Source: Telopea speciosissima (taxonomy: Eukaryota; Streptophyta; Magnoliopsida; Proteales; Proteaceae). From it: DNA of 64,000 nucleotides. Positions 47,315 to 58,783 of the stretch are shown here, one piece after another. The position numbers and the translations under genes were made by a program. How positions within the stretch are numbered: the first letter of the stretch is position 1; every line of letters begins with the position of its first letter. Below the pieces are notes generated by a model. It was not told the origin of the DNA, ran no database searches, and was given only the letters and a program-made list of their open reading frames with translations. The stretch spans positions 68,189,557-68,253,556 of the forward strand of contig NC_057921.1 of the NCBI RefSeq assembly GCF_018873765.1, written 5' to 3'.

Positions 47315-50300
47315 ATGGCAACGCTGTTCGTTTGCTCGACTCCGCAAGCAAATCTACATTCCTCTTCATCCTCCTCGCTATCTCTGCAGCAATCTCCGGC
47401 CGCAGCCACTTTTATGATGGCCACCTCCACCTCTACCTCCACAATATCTCACCCATGCGCTGCTGCATTGTCGTCCCATAATTCCTTCCTCTTCAACCAC
47501 TTCTCCGCTCTCTCCCTCTCTCCCCTAATCAAATCTAAGCAGGTTTACCTCCTGAAGAAGACCAAGAAGAATAAGAAGATGTCCCCTGTCGTTCGGATGT
47601 CGTGGGACGGTCCGCTTTCCTCCGTCAAAGTCATCTTCCAAGGCAAAAATCTCGAGGTTTCTCTCTCTAGTCCTTGTTCATTTGTGATTGTTTAATACTA
47701 TCTACATCTATCTGTTTGAAGTTTGAAGTCGAAGAAACTTGCTTGTGTAATTACAGCTGACCGATACAGTTAAGAGTTACCTAGAGGAGAAAGTCGGTAA
47801 GGCCGTTCAGAAGCATAGTCACCTTGTGAGAGAAGTCGATGTCCGGTTATCCGTTCGGGGTGGAGAGATTGGGAAGGGCCCCAAGCTGCGTAGATGCGAG
47901 GTGCTTCCCTCAAACCCTAATGTCTTGGCTTCGCTTCTAAACCCCCCTCCCCCCCCTTCTTTTCTAGTTTTCCTTTACTTCCCCCACCCCCGGGGAGAGT
48001 TTGGCATCTGATTGTCAACCATTTTCTTAAAGATTGTGGAATTCTGCTTTTAGGTAACTTTGTTCACGAAGAAACATGGTGTAATTCGAGCAGAGGAGGA
48101 TGCTGAGACGCTCTATAGCAGTATAGACTTGGTTTCCTCAATCATCCAGAGGAAACTAAGAAAAATTAAGGAGAAAGATTCCGATCACGGTCGGCATATG
48201 AAGGGTTTCAACAGACTAAAAGTTCGGGACCCGGAGGTCCAAGTCTTGGAAAAGAATCTGGAACCACTTCGCCAGCAAGATGAAGGGGACCAAATCGATG
48301 AGGTATTCCTCTTCTCATAATCTTTTTACTAATTTTCCCCTTTTCCTTTTTAACTGTTTTCAGTTTGTTGACGTATCTATTTGGATTTGGCCCAGAGTTG
48401 TTATGTTGATATCGTTGTCACTTTCTGTTCTGTTCCAATTTGCAACTGCATTGTTTGTCGATTTTTATTGTTCACTGCCGCATTTTGAAGTTCTGTTTCT
48501 TTTTCCTTTAATAAAGTTTCTGGAATTTTTGTTTGACAACTGAGAAACCATAAGGATTGCTGCAGGGAATTAGTAGCTTTGATGAGTCTCATGGATTGAT
48601 AGAAATAATATTGAGTTGTCTAAAGTTTAAGAGGTATTTATTTGCTTACCAGTAGATGGTTACCCTAAACAGGATCAGGGGTCTAAGAAAATATTGTTTG
48701 GATGAAGCTTCAGAATTCCTATTTGCCAGAGCAACAGAAATATCCAGAGCGGCAGCAATTATTGTGGAATCAAGCCTGTGATCCTTCCTAAACTCTGGCA
48801 GAATGTGACGTAGCAATGACTAGGGAAAGAAAATTTGAAAATAGAGCATCATGAAGTGAATTTGGATTAATAACTGCGGCTGTTTTCTGTATGCTAGCAA
48901 CTGATGGAAGAATAAGGAACTTCACAGGTGCTTAGTTGCTCACGGCATATCATAGGATACCTGAGAGAGATCATCCAGCAGGTTCAAGAAAAGGATAGGT
49001 TTTTATTAGATATGTTGATCTAGAAGCATGTATGGTGTTAACTAGTGTTTAACAATAGAACAAAGAGAAACTAAGGGGTGAGTATGTTTACCATTGCACT
49101 AGGCTTAAAATGAAGTTCTTCCAGTTGGGGTAGACCTTAATTTTATCTACAGGTCTTCCTCTCTTATCTAACCTCATTCTAATATATCTTCTTCTAAATC
49201 CTTCTGCCCTTTGATATCAACTCCAGTTGTTCATCTTCTTCATTACCTGTACTATATTCCACACAACCTGCAATTGTTTAATGAAATCCTAGCCATTTTC
49301 TCTCCTAACATTTGTAATCTGGATATTGAACCTTTTAACACACAAACATAATTTCTGAACTAATTCAGATTCAACCAGCTGAATTAAAACACCATTTTGA
49401 ATTCTGATTTCAGTCTCTTACTTGTCCACCTAGTCAAGTCCTACAATCTTAGAAACCTAGACTGTCCTGCATTAGTTAATATTCTTACAAGTGAAAGAAT
49501 CTGATGTTTTACAATGTGGACAGACCCAACCAAATTAGGATGTGCAGATTCAACCCATATTGAAAATATATAAGAATAACTTAAAACAACAATAGGGGTT
49601 GATTCATGAAACAGCTATAGTTGTATTTACCATCAACCACATATAAGTAGGATTGGAATATTTGTCTGTAAAATGGCTGTCTGAAAAGGTGAGTTAGGTT
49701 TTTTTTACTTTTATTTTCTTCCTTTTAAATAAGAGTTAGGCACCCACTTTGCCCTCCACATAATGTACAACAATAGCACCTCACTCCCTTTTTTTTCCCC
49801 ACTAGATCAGCAGAAAATGTATTAGAAAAAAGGAGAAAAATTAGGATTACAAGATTAATGTTTCGGCCTATACCTAGACAAGATACAAGTACAAGAATCC
49901 CACTATAATAGGCTTCCCACCTTCAGCATTGTCATCAGCAAGATAACCTATAATAGGCTTCTCACCTTCAGCATCGCCATCAACAAGATAACCTACCATA
50001 GGGGGGAAAATATTTAAAATGAAATCAGGATTTCCTGAAAGCATCCCACATGACCACATGTCCCACAAAATCAGGATGGTGGTCCATTAGAAAATAAGAA
50101 GATTTTGCCGCCTTCTTATCTAGGAGATCAGCAACTATATTCTCAAACCATTCGGAAAAAATAATCCAATATAAATGTGCTGTTTGGAAATGTTTGTGGG
50201 ATGCATTATCAGCATTCTTGATGTTCCTAGTAATGGGATCCTATGTCGCTCCAATTCTAGGAATACCAAGGAAGTCCTGAATGTATTTTGGGGATACCCC

Positions 50301-51146
50301 AGAATGCGCTTAGGATGGTTTTGATGGCTGAAAAGCAAAAAAGCATGTTTTTTGGACCATAGTGGTCTTATTATTTGCCATATGAAATCCAGAAATAGAT
50401 TTCCTAGAAATTGTATCAAATGTATATAATATAAGCTATACACACGCTTCATGGGAGAAATTTTAAGTTCGTATCACAGTTGAGTATAGAATTTGAAGAA
50501 AAAATTCCTTTTCCTGCATGTGGTCTCATGTGATTTGCTTAATTTTGTGTCATTCAAACAAGTCCCCTTCATTATTGTGTGTTAAACTGTCAATATTCCA
50601 TTTTCCTATCTGATCCTTGATGTTGTATCCCCTTTAGAAGCTGACTGTATGGAGAGCTCATTCCCTCAAAACTGTCGGTTTATCCAAATGAAGTTCAGTT
50701 TTTACCCAGAATAGAAAAATCTCTTGAAGTTCTCTTCATTGCAATGCCTATAATTTTCTGTTGTTTCATTGCCTTTTTCTATTGATTTTTGGTGTATTTT
50801 CCAGATTGTTCGTACAAAATACTTTGAGATGCCACCCCTGACCGTCACTGAAGCCTTAGAGCAGTTAGAAAATGTTGATCATGACTTCTATGCTTTCAGA
50901 AATGAAGAAACTGGTAAGTTACGTTTGTCTTCTTTTTTTTTTTTTTTTTTTCCCTGCTTGGATATTTTCATGTTTCACAGGCTAATGGTGAGGGTATACC
51001 TTGCCTTGGCTCCAGGTGAGATCAATATTCTTTACAAAAGAAGAGCTGGGGGATATGGGTTGATTATTCCTAAATGCAACGGAGAAACTGAGAAGCTAGA
51101 ACAAGTGATTGTAGAACCAATGAAGGAGCCCTCTATGGTAGAGTAG
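47315..51146 (+). CDS. PSRP1: plastid-specific ribosomal protein 1 (hibernation factor)
   Basis: Five exons: 47315-47656, 47757-47900, 48054-48302, 50805-50913, 51016-51146. All have GT-AG junctions and join in frame to 324 residues. Residues 1 to about 90 are Ser/Thr-rich and lack acids, as in a chloroplast transit peptide. The S30AE/YfiA-type domain follows ([72 protein letters not shown]). The C-terminal HPF domain reads [35 protein letters not shown] and [18 protein letters not shown]1 is the plastid counterpart of long-form bacterial HPF; it binds the 30S decoding region and protects idle ribosomes. Length is close to the spinach and Arabidopsis proteins (about 302-308). Intron 3 is unusually long (2.5 kb) and holds repeat debris. 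The ATG at 47315 is preferred over the upstream in-frame ATG at 47159, which would place the transit peptide internally. Confidence 0.96.
49904..49993. repeat. 45-bp tandem duplication in PSRP1 intron 3
   Basis: Two 45-bp units (49904-49948 and 49949-49993), both starting TATAATAGGCTTC and ending ATAACC. On the minus strand this and the adjacent 50000-50330 read protein-like stretches (for example [17 protein letters not shown] and [17 protein letters not shown]) of unknown family, probably a decayed mobile element inside the intron. Confidence 0.8.
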
Positions 51147-53541
51147 AAGGGTTGACGGTGCTGGAAGCTCGTTAAGTTCAAATTGGCAGTAGAATTTCTG
51201 AAGAGAGAGACTTTGTACATGTAAGAGATGCAGAGTTAACCCAAACTTAATATGGATCTGATCCTAGAAATAAAGTCATTGGGCTAAGTGCTTTTTTTTT
51301 CTCTTTGGGGGGAGGGGGTGGTGGTGTTGGGAGATTTGTAAGACAAGATGTTCCCCATCATCGACCTTTTTAATTGACCAGTAAAGGTAGCTTGTTCGTC
51401 TAGTTTCCAAATTACGTGTGTTTGTTTCAGTTCTCTTCCCCTCAATTCAATACCAATTATACCATCATGTGGGTCACTGTGTATGCAGTATGCACGTTGA
51501 TTTGGATCATTGAATTGGTATCTAATTATCCGTTGCCAGTAGAGTGCATCCCCTCGCCCCTCCTCGTTTAGTTGTGGTTAGAAACTCTCTTGTAGCTATA
51601 GTTAAAATCTCATTGAGCAGTTAGATAAGACAGGCCAAAAGAAAATGTGCGATTCTCGTCTCTGGCCACGTTCATTCAGCTTGTGGTACTAAGAGTGCTA
51701 AGGGCAAGTAAACATATGCACTGTTAACTATAAGGGGGATGAGACACGGTCAGATCCAATTTTGATCCTATTAGTACTTGGCTTGGAATCATCAGCTGGA
51801 ATCAATCTCAAACACCCTAGAATCGACCCGACGATCCAATTAAAAAAATAAAAAACCCAACAAATCGACCGGATCAAAATGTCCAAAATTGGAAAGGAAA
51901 TAGCTTATGCTAGAAAAAGTGAAGAAAATCTTGTTGGTATCATCAAGATAGCCAAATGCCCTGAAAGCTATTTACCTCACCAGGAGTTTGCAAATTCCAA
52001 AAATTACCAACATTTACTTGATGCTGGGGGTCATTATCCGAAGGCAAGACCTTCTAATGGATAATTTTGAATATCTTTAAAATTTTAGTGTTTCGGAAAG
52101 TAAGATGGGTGCGGAAAAGGCAACCTCACGGAATACTGGCTAGATTGCTTGCACAGTTTCCATGACAAAAGTTGATACTGTACAGTTCTTCTAATACCTT
52201 GCTGACCCTGTGAATTACAATGCATGGGATCTCATTTGATTAGGTACTTGTGGTTCCTCCTTTAGGGTCAAGATTGGTAGGTGTTTGGCAAAATCTCACT
52301 GACCCACCAAACACAAAATAGAAAGCTGTATTATCAGTATAGGTAACCTGCAGATTCATCTCATGCGCTTAATGGTCACAAAAAAGAGTTCTTTTCATTC
52401 ATTTCCAACTTTGCACAGCTGACAAACTTGACGAGAAAAAAATCAGGTCTCATGTACAGATCTACTCGTACATCTAGATGGCAGTGTTTGGGATCAGCAT
52501 ACCCATGTTAAGAGAAAGTAAACACCTTCCACAAGAAGATGGCACTCACATTTTTTAGGTGTGGAAGTAAGAAGGCCATTGTGCAAGAGAGAGTTAAACT
52601 ATTTTTGTTCTGACAAATATGTAATCAATACTATTTGATCAACACAATGTGTTTCTTCTTCTCTTATGCCTGTAACATTTCATATATGTGACCAATCACC
52701 CCATGCTAGTGTTTTACTGTAAAGCCTCCTGACCCACACATGTTTGAGGCTCTTTGCAGGGTGACACCATCAATGATACATGCATGGTCATAGCTTCGTC
52801 ACTTCATGTATGTAGGTATATGGTGATGGAGTGTGGCTGGTTTGGATGGCTGAGGTTTGCGCTCCCCCCTTACAACCCCCCCCCCCCTCCCCCCAAGGCA
52901 TATCGGCTGTATTGTGTAGTGTATGTAACAGAATTACATAACTTCGAATCATGTTTTGAACATAAATCTGCCTCCAAAGTTGGGGAATTGAGTTCCTTTG
53001 TAGAGCTCCAGTATGGCCAACCAAAAACAAAACAGTCACCAATGGTGGTAAGACAAACTTCTAAGAAAGTAGGGAACTGCCTCCTTCTATGTCTAACTAA
53101 TAAGTTAACCATACCAATGCCTGCATCCGTGGAAGCATTCATACATTTGCGTATCGATGCCAATAGAACACAGGAAAAATGACATTGATTCAACATACCA
53201 ATAGGATCCAGAAAAGCTTAGAATCAGAGCAGGTTAAGACAGTAATATTCTCATTCAGAAACTCTCAAGAAGGCGCCTAGGTTACAAAACCAAGCCCTAA
53301 ACAAACTAAGAAACAATGTATTGGAAGAACCCATCAGCCAACAGGGCCTAGGCATTCATGCATAAAGGCTAAAGCCATGACTGTTTAGAAGAATGTAAAA
53401 TCTGGAGAACTTAAGCATGAGATACCTGCTTGTTAGCTAATGCAGATCAATTCCATGAGAATGCACCAAGTTACTTCTCCATTTTCTGAATATTAGACAA
53501 AATTATCTCATAGGGAAACATACAACTCAAGACCATGAGGA
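51147..53541. other. intergenic region between PSRP1 and the RRM gene
   Basis: The 3' UTR of PSRP1 is expected near 51147-51300 and that of the convergent RRM gene near 53300-53541. Short poly(C) runs occur at about 52877-52895. No other gene is supported. Confidence 0.4.
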
Positions 53542-54704
53542 TCACGACTCACTCCTTCTGAGGCCTTCTCTGACCAGTAGTGTGCGACCATGAAACTCCT
53601 GCTTAAGTAAGAAGAGTTAAAAAAAGGTAGCAGAGCAAAGTTGTGAAATTTCCAAATAGTGGATCGAGTTTACCATTCCACTAGAAGAGATGGCAGCGTC
53701 ACGTTCTAAAGCTGAAGAGAAAGAAAGAAATCCATAAACCCGTCTCCTCCCTGCTTTGCGATCGTACAGCAATCTTGTACTAAGCACAGTTCCAAATTGG
53801 CTAAAATGCTCTCTCAAATCTTCGGGCTTCACTGACCAGGCAAGATTGCCAACATAAATCTTATAAGGGCTTTCAAAGATAATATTCCTCCTAGCCACAG
53901 AATTCAAAGCCACAAGGTTCTTCCCCCCAGAATTCGTATCTACTGAAAGCAGAACCCGCATTTCACGCCCACCAACATCCTAGGCAAAAGATAGAGCAGT
54001 TACGAAAAGAAAACAAAGATTTCGGCGGTAAAAGCCCTATAGTGCCCAATTTCTGGCTAATTTGCCACTTACAGATCCATCCAAAACAGAAATTGCAGCT
54101 TTAGCCTCATTGATACTACTCATTGTGACATGACCGCATCCTCGGCTTATCCCTGTCTCAACATTCCGCGAAACCTAAACATTTATTAGTCACAACAAAT
54201 CAATTTTTTACAATCTGAAATTGCAGAAGAAAAGAAAAGGTACTCGTAGAAGGAACGAGGGAGGGAGCCGAGCCGTACCTCTACCGATTGAACAGTTCCG
54301 TAAGGCTTAAACATATCCAGAAGGTCTGAAATGTCACAGCTCCTGGGAAGATTACAGACGTAAAGTTGACAAGGCCTGACTCTAACCTTCGAATCCGTGG
54401 ACGAACTATCCTCGTTGTTCTCCTCCATTAACGGCGTAAGTGCGGCCACGGCTTCTTCGTCAACAACGGCCTGGACTCCGGGAGACCTAGTTTTACCAGT
54501 TGGGTTCAGCACAGAAGCAAACGCTTCATGTGAGCCAGACATGGAAAAGGGAGAAGATACGGCGAGGAAGCATGAGAAAGTTGGATAAGGAAAGCGAAGA
54601 GAATAAGAGGATGAAGACAAGAAACGTTGATTGGTTCTGGTTTGAAAAGGTAAGGTCGATGTAATGGAGTAGGGGGAAGTCAATCGAGCAATGGCCATCG
54701 CCAA
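53542..54704 (-). CDS. plastid two-RRM RNA-binding protein (At1g01080-like)
   Basis: Four exons in order of reading: 54704-54279, 54174-54073, 53979-53674, 53598-53542. All boundaries are GT-AG, all junctions are phase 0, giving 296 residues. The N-terminus (MAMAIARLTSPYSITSTLPF..., Ser/Thr-rich) looks like a chloroplast transit peptide, followed by an acidic linker (PLMEENNEDSSS). RRM1 at about 112-190 has CQLYVCNLPRS and GCGHVTM; RRM2 at about 215-292 has YKIYVGNLAWS and RRVYGFLSF. The C-terminus LLVREGLRRSES matches the end of Arabidopsis At1g01080, a chloroplast cp33-like ribonucleoprotein, as do DVGGREMRV and TVQSVEVSRN. Such proteins bind and stabilise plastid transcripts and affect editing. 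RRM1 spans exons 1-3 and RRM2 exons 3-4. Confidence 0.93.
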
Positions 54705-55113
54705 CGAGACTTGAGAACCTGAGGAGCTCTCTGGTAGCCTCAGCTGGGTTTTTTTTACAACTTTCGGAAACTCAAACTCTGCTCCACCCTTGAGCTTCTA
54801 CGGGCTCGCCAGCTCAAGATTAACTCTGACGAAGAGAGAGAGAGGCCAAGGAAGCACCAAATCTAACCCACACTCCTGAACGGATAGCAAAGTATCATCG
54901 ATTGCCAATGCCAAGCCTTAAGCTAAACTTGAGCTAAACTAAGGAGAGCCTTTCGAAGGTAGCAACACTTGCATTCGGATCTGCCACGTGGCATCTATCA
55001 TATGTGGTATATAATATCATGATTGAAAATGATTTGATCATCTCTGTTTTCTTTTACCCAAAAAAAAGAAGAAAAGATCATCTCTATTTTCTTATGCTCA
55101 GGTGTACACTACG
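54705..55113. promoter_or_regulatory. upstream region of the RRM gene
   Basis: Expected to hold the promoter and 5' UTR of the minus-strand RRM gene. No repeat or other gene seen. Confidence 0.35.
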
Positions 55114-55122
55114 CTTTATCAC

Positions 55123-55295
55123 GGATGCGGCCCCTCTCCAGGGAGCCCAGCGCCCAGGGAGTGGCCAAGGGGGCATCCAAGGGCTGGGTTGTGCACATAC
55201 ATCCTGACACACTGTCAGTCAGCCATCGGTGTGCGGTACAGCCGAGCAACTAGATGCCCCCTAGGCACTGGGCTCCCTGGAGAGGAGCTTAATCC
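55123..55295. mobile_element. Mutator-type MITE 1, 173 bp
   Basis: Perfect 9-bp flanking repeat CTTTATCAC (55114-55122, 55296-55304). Ends are inverted: GGATGCGGCCCCTCTCCAGG against the complement GGATTAAGCTCCTCTCCAGG. Arms continue through GGGAGCCCA and GGGGGCATC. The element is too short to code. Confidence 0.92.
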
Positions 55296-55625
55296 CTTTA
55301 TCACACGTATCATAATAAATAATAGGGAGAGCGTTCTCTGTTGGGGAGAGCAAGGGCCACATGCGCACGACAATCAATAAGAAAGTGCGTTGGAATCTAG
55401 GGGCGATATTTCTATCTTTCATGGGAGCGGGGTGATCATTTTACCCCCACTATGTCTTGGCGTGGCCCCTATGCTCCCCCACAAAAAACTTTTCCATAAT
55501 AATAATAATAATAATAAGAGATCGTTGTATGGTCGTGTAACGCCTACATCAACGAGTGGACCAATGAGAGTGCATACAAGTGCATCAACATAGATGCAAT
55601 TTTTTATTTTAGGTGGGGTAGTTGG

Positions 55626-55793
55626 GGATCAAGCTCGTCTCCAGGGAGCCCAATGCCTAGGGTTTGCCCGGGGGCATCTAGCGGTTGAGCTGTGCCGTAC
55701 ACATCTCGGTGCATACCTAGGGATGTGTGCAACACAGCCCAACGGGTGGCAGCATCTTGGGCGTGCTGGGCTCCCCGGAGATGAGTTAAATTC
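55626..55793. mobile_element. Mutator-type MITE 2, 168 bp, same family
   Basis: Perfect 9-bp flanking repeat GGTAGTTGG (55617-55625, 55794-55802). Ends GGATCAAGCTCGTCTCCAGG and, as complement, GAATTTAACTCATCTCCGGG. It shares the CTCCAGGGAGCCCA arm and the GGGGGCATCTAG motif with MITE 1, 330 bp away. Confidence 0.92.
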
Positions 55794-55802
55794 GGTAGTT
55801 GG

Positions 55803-56404
55803 GGTCAATCGGGTCGGTTCAGGATGGTTTTGGTTGGGCCTAATCGGTCTCCTCCTACGAATAGGCCTTTTATAGACAAATAAACAAACACTAAAATCTC
55901 CTACAATATCTCAGCCGTTGATTTTCAAGGGTTAAGATTACACGCTTACGTCCCAAGAAAAATGAAAATTATAGAAAACAAAGAATTAAAAGTAGATTCC
56001 AAGACATAGGGGTTGTTCCAAATTGCCTTGATTCAAACTTCAAAGTTGAAATGGGTGTCCTAATAGAAAAGACCTTAGAAGATATCTGTTGTTTTGTAGT
56101 CCTTAAGGAAGACTCTCTTGTACTAATGGGACTTTATAGTATTCAAGGAAGATTCTTAGGAGAAGTAGTTTAAGGAGCTTAGACCAAGAGAACCTTTGAG
56201 ACAAGGGCTACCATATCATCTTCCACTATGGGAGTTGAAACAATCACCAAGGAGATCATGTTTTGAGTCTTGGACCTGATCCTTTGGTCCTAGTGCATGA
56301 CTTGGTTTGTCCTTGAACCACATTTTGGGGCTGGGCCTTATGGGCTTGATGGGCTTCAATGTGAGTTGAACTCCTTTGGAACTTGTGAGTACTAGATGGA
56401 TGCA
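55803..56404. other. repeat-like DNA
   Basis: A GA-rich stretch with a minus-strand retroelement-like region at about 56220-56400. No gene supported. Confidence 0.3.
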
Positions 56405-56870
56405 CTTGGGCTGTAACAAAAGAATCAAAATTGTACTGCAATATCTATGGATGGTAAGAATGTCATCGTAGTAGAGCCCATATGTTAGGAACACCATGAT
56501 CAGCTTCTGCATATTCTCATAGCTGGTTCTGGTCACTACCCCCAACCCCAGAGTCAGCTCTTTCGTTCTATATTTATACCCTATCTTCAGCAGAAACCCC
56601 AATTTCTTAGAGATAAGATATTCTCGTTGAAGGACAAGCCAAGAAACAGTGGTGCTTTGATGAGAAACCTGAATATATCAATTGAGTTCAACCCATATTG
56701 CTTGAGGAACTCAAACTGAGGTTGCGGCTTTCTATCCTTGCTGACACTGAAGACATTTGCGTATACAATGACGAGCTTGAAGACTTCAGGGTCTGTCAAG
56801 CTGACAAAGGATCTGAGGAACTCAGCATGGCTTTGTAGATGCTCTAGATCAAAGAACTGAAACTTTTAAT
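56405..56870 (-). pseudogene. mTERF-family gene fragment
   Basis: On the minus strand from about 56870 it reads DLEHLQSHAEFLRSF, LTDPEVFKLVIVYANVFSVS, QFEFLKQYGLNSIDIFRFLI, KAPLFLGLSFNEN. After a frameshift it continues LLKIGYKYRTKELTLGLGVV, TRTSYENMQKLI, FLTYGLYYDDIL and, in another frame, LQYNFDSF. This is the repeat pattern of plant mitochondrial transcription termination factor (mTERF) proteins, which act in organelle gene expression. At least two frame changes plus missing ends make it a dead fragment. A functional parent must lie elsewhere. Confidence 0.82.
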
Positions 56871-57983
56871 TCATAAAAATTGTTGGTTTTGGCCATAGGC
56901 CTGTACACATAAGCTATCCTCAATATAATAATGGAGCTAATCAGCTTCTTGAGCAGCTCTTACAGTTCGTTAATTGTAACTTCAAAAGGGAAACCAAAAA
57001 CAGGAAAAATAAATAAACAAAAGGTTTATTACGGTAACTAATCCGTAATTATCTAATTGACACTAAGGCTGACTCATCACCCATATTCATCTCTCCATTA
57101 TCCTCAATTACTTCTCCATCAACCGTAATAGCCTCTCTGTCAATATCTTGTACAGCCGTTGCCTTATATCCCTCTTACCTATCTTAGTTTCGTCAATATC
57201 TTGTGTAGCTTAATTGTAGTATGAGATCTCTGACGGTACTGTAGTTTCCTCTATTTATTCTCTGTAAATCGTTCTTTCATAGATAACAAAGATTCATTAT
57301 TCTCCATTTTCGTTTGTACTTACTGCATTTTATCAAGGTTAGAAATAGAATTCCAAATTCATATACCTGCTCATCCAACAGATGAAATAAGCACATTTTA
57401 TTAAAGAAATGAAAATGAGCGAACAGGAAAATAAATAAAGGAAGAAACCCACCTGGAATACACTTAGGCGAGTCGAGCAATGTTAGGAAATCCGAAGCGA
57501 TACTAACTGGGAGGGTACCGGAAGTGGAAGCAACCACACACCGATGAATATCAGAGCTTCGATTTAGGCGATAAATGGTACGACGGTGCTCGACCGCAAG
57601 GACTGATTCACTGCGTTGAAGAAGAAGAAGCAAGAGAGCAACAAGAACATAACGAGGGTCCGAAGAAGAAAAAAAAAAAAACCAAATGATTAAAATGGCA
57701 AAAGAGGGATAATTTTTTTGCAATTCAAACTCCCCCTCCCCCAACCTTTCTTTTTTCTTTTTTAGCTAGACCCTGGTCTTTGGCTTTCCCTCAATGAATC
57801 CCCAGCAGCATGACCCGTTGAAACAAAAGTTAATATTTCCTTTCATTATGCTTTTTTCTTTATACTAGTTAGTTCTGATAGAGATAACCCACCATAGGGT
57901 GGAGTGGTGGACCCTAGTTCTCCATGTGTATTCTCCCATGTGATCTGTTGAGTCAGTTATGCCAGGTGGCACACCTTGTACAG

Positions 57984-58015
<32 letters not shown>

Positions 58016-58579
58016 GTAACAGTAACATTTGATTCAATGAGAAAAGACTTTACTTCACATCAAGTTCTACATGACATTTGGATTCTAATTAGCCAATTTT
58101 CACATGAGGGAGTTGCACAATTTTCACCTATTTTGTAGAGATTCAAATTCTTATGATTGGAGGATATCTACCCCAACCATGATTATAGGGGAATAATATT
58201 AACTAACACCTGATTTGTATGATTTTTATTTTAATTTCATGGGGTGATTTCTATTTTAGAAATGGAAAAATTACGCGTACACCCGCTGTACTTTGCCTTA
58301 AGTGCAAATCGATCCGAGGTTTCAAAAAATGAACTTGCACACCCCTTGAATTTTTAAAACCATGCAAATTAAGCAGTAGTTGTTAAGTGATGATGTGGGA
58401 TATAACTTGGACTTGAAATGACTCTTATATCCTCGTCTTCCCCAAACCTATTCTATGTTCTACCCTAACCTTATTTCTAACCCAAATTTCTCCTTTGCTC
58501 TTCTTCAACAAACTACATTTGCATGCTAGCTTGGCTATGATGATTTGTTTTGGTGTTGTAACCATAACTGTTCTTCACG
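56871..58579. other. intergenic region
   Basis: A minus-strand frame at 57277-57744 (155 residues) includes VLAVEHRRTIYRLNRSSDIH and SDFLTLLDSPKCIPG followed by a GTGGGT donor-like site; it might be an isolated exon but no family is recognised. A (CT)n/(TA)n microsatellite lies at about 57982-58015. Confidence 0.35.
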
Positions 58580-58620
58580 CACTACAAGAAAAATGGTCAT
58601 TTACAATGGTATTTTTATTA
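58580..58620 (+). mobile_element. CACTA transposon terminus (orphan)
   Basis: CACTACAAGAAAAATGGTC is the diagnostic end of plant CACTA (En/Spm-like) elements. No matching inverted end was found in the window, so this is a broken copy or its partner lies beyond what I can see. Confidence 0.6.
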
Positions 58621-58683
58621 TGGAATACTTTAACCGTCGTAGGAAGTGTTGTTGTTGACTAGTGGAACTATTTAAACTTTGAT

Positions 58684-58783
58684 TCGTCTGGGTAGGCAAT
58701 GGTGCGAAAGGGTCATTCTCTACATCCCACGTCGAAGCTGTGGAATCGTCTGGGTAGGCAATGGTGTGAAAGGGTCATTTTCC
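58684..58783. repeat. 62-bp imperfect tandem repeat
   Basis: TCGTCTGGGTAGGCAATGGT starts at 58684 and again at 58746, followed in both by a close copy of GCGAAAGGGTCATT. It follows directly after the CACTA end and may be a subterminal repeat of that element. Confidence 0.75.

Noticed and set aside
47101-47481. 126-residue plus-strand frame before and over PSRP1 exon 1
   Set aside because: Out of frame with the conserved PSRP1 exons and composed of the C-rich leader.
57277-57744. 155-residue minus-strand frame as an exon
   Set aside because: A donor-like site follows CIPG, but there is no recognisable family and no adjoining exon; left as unknown.
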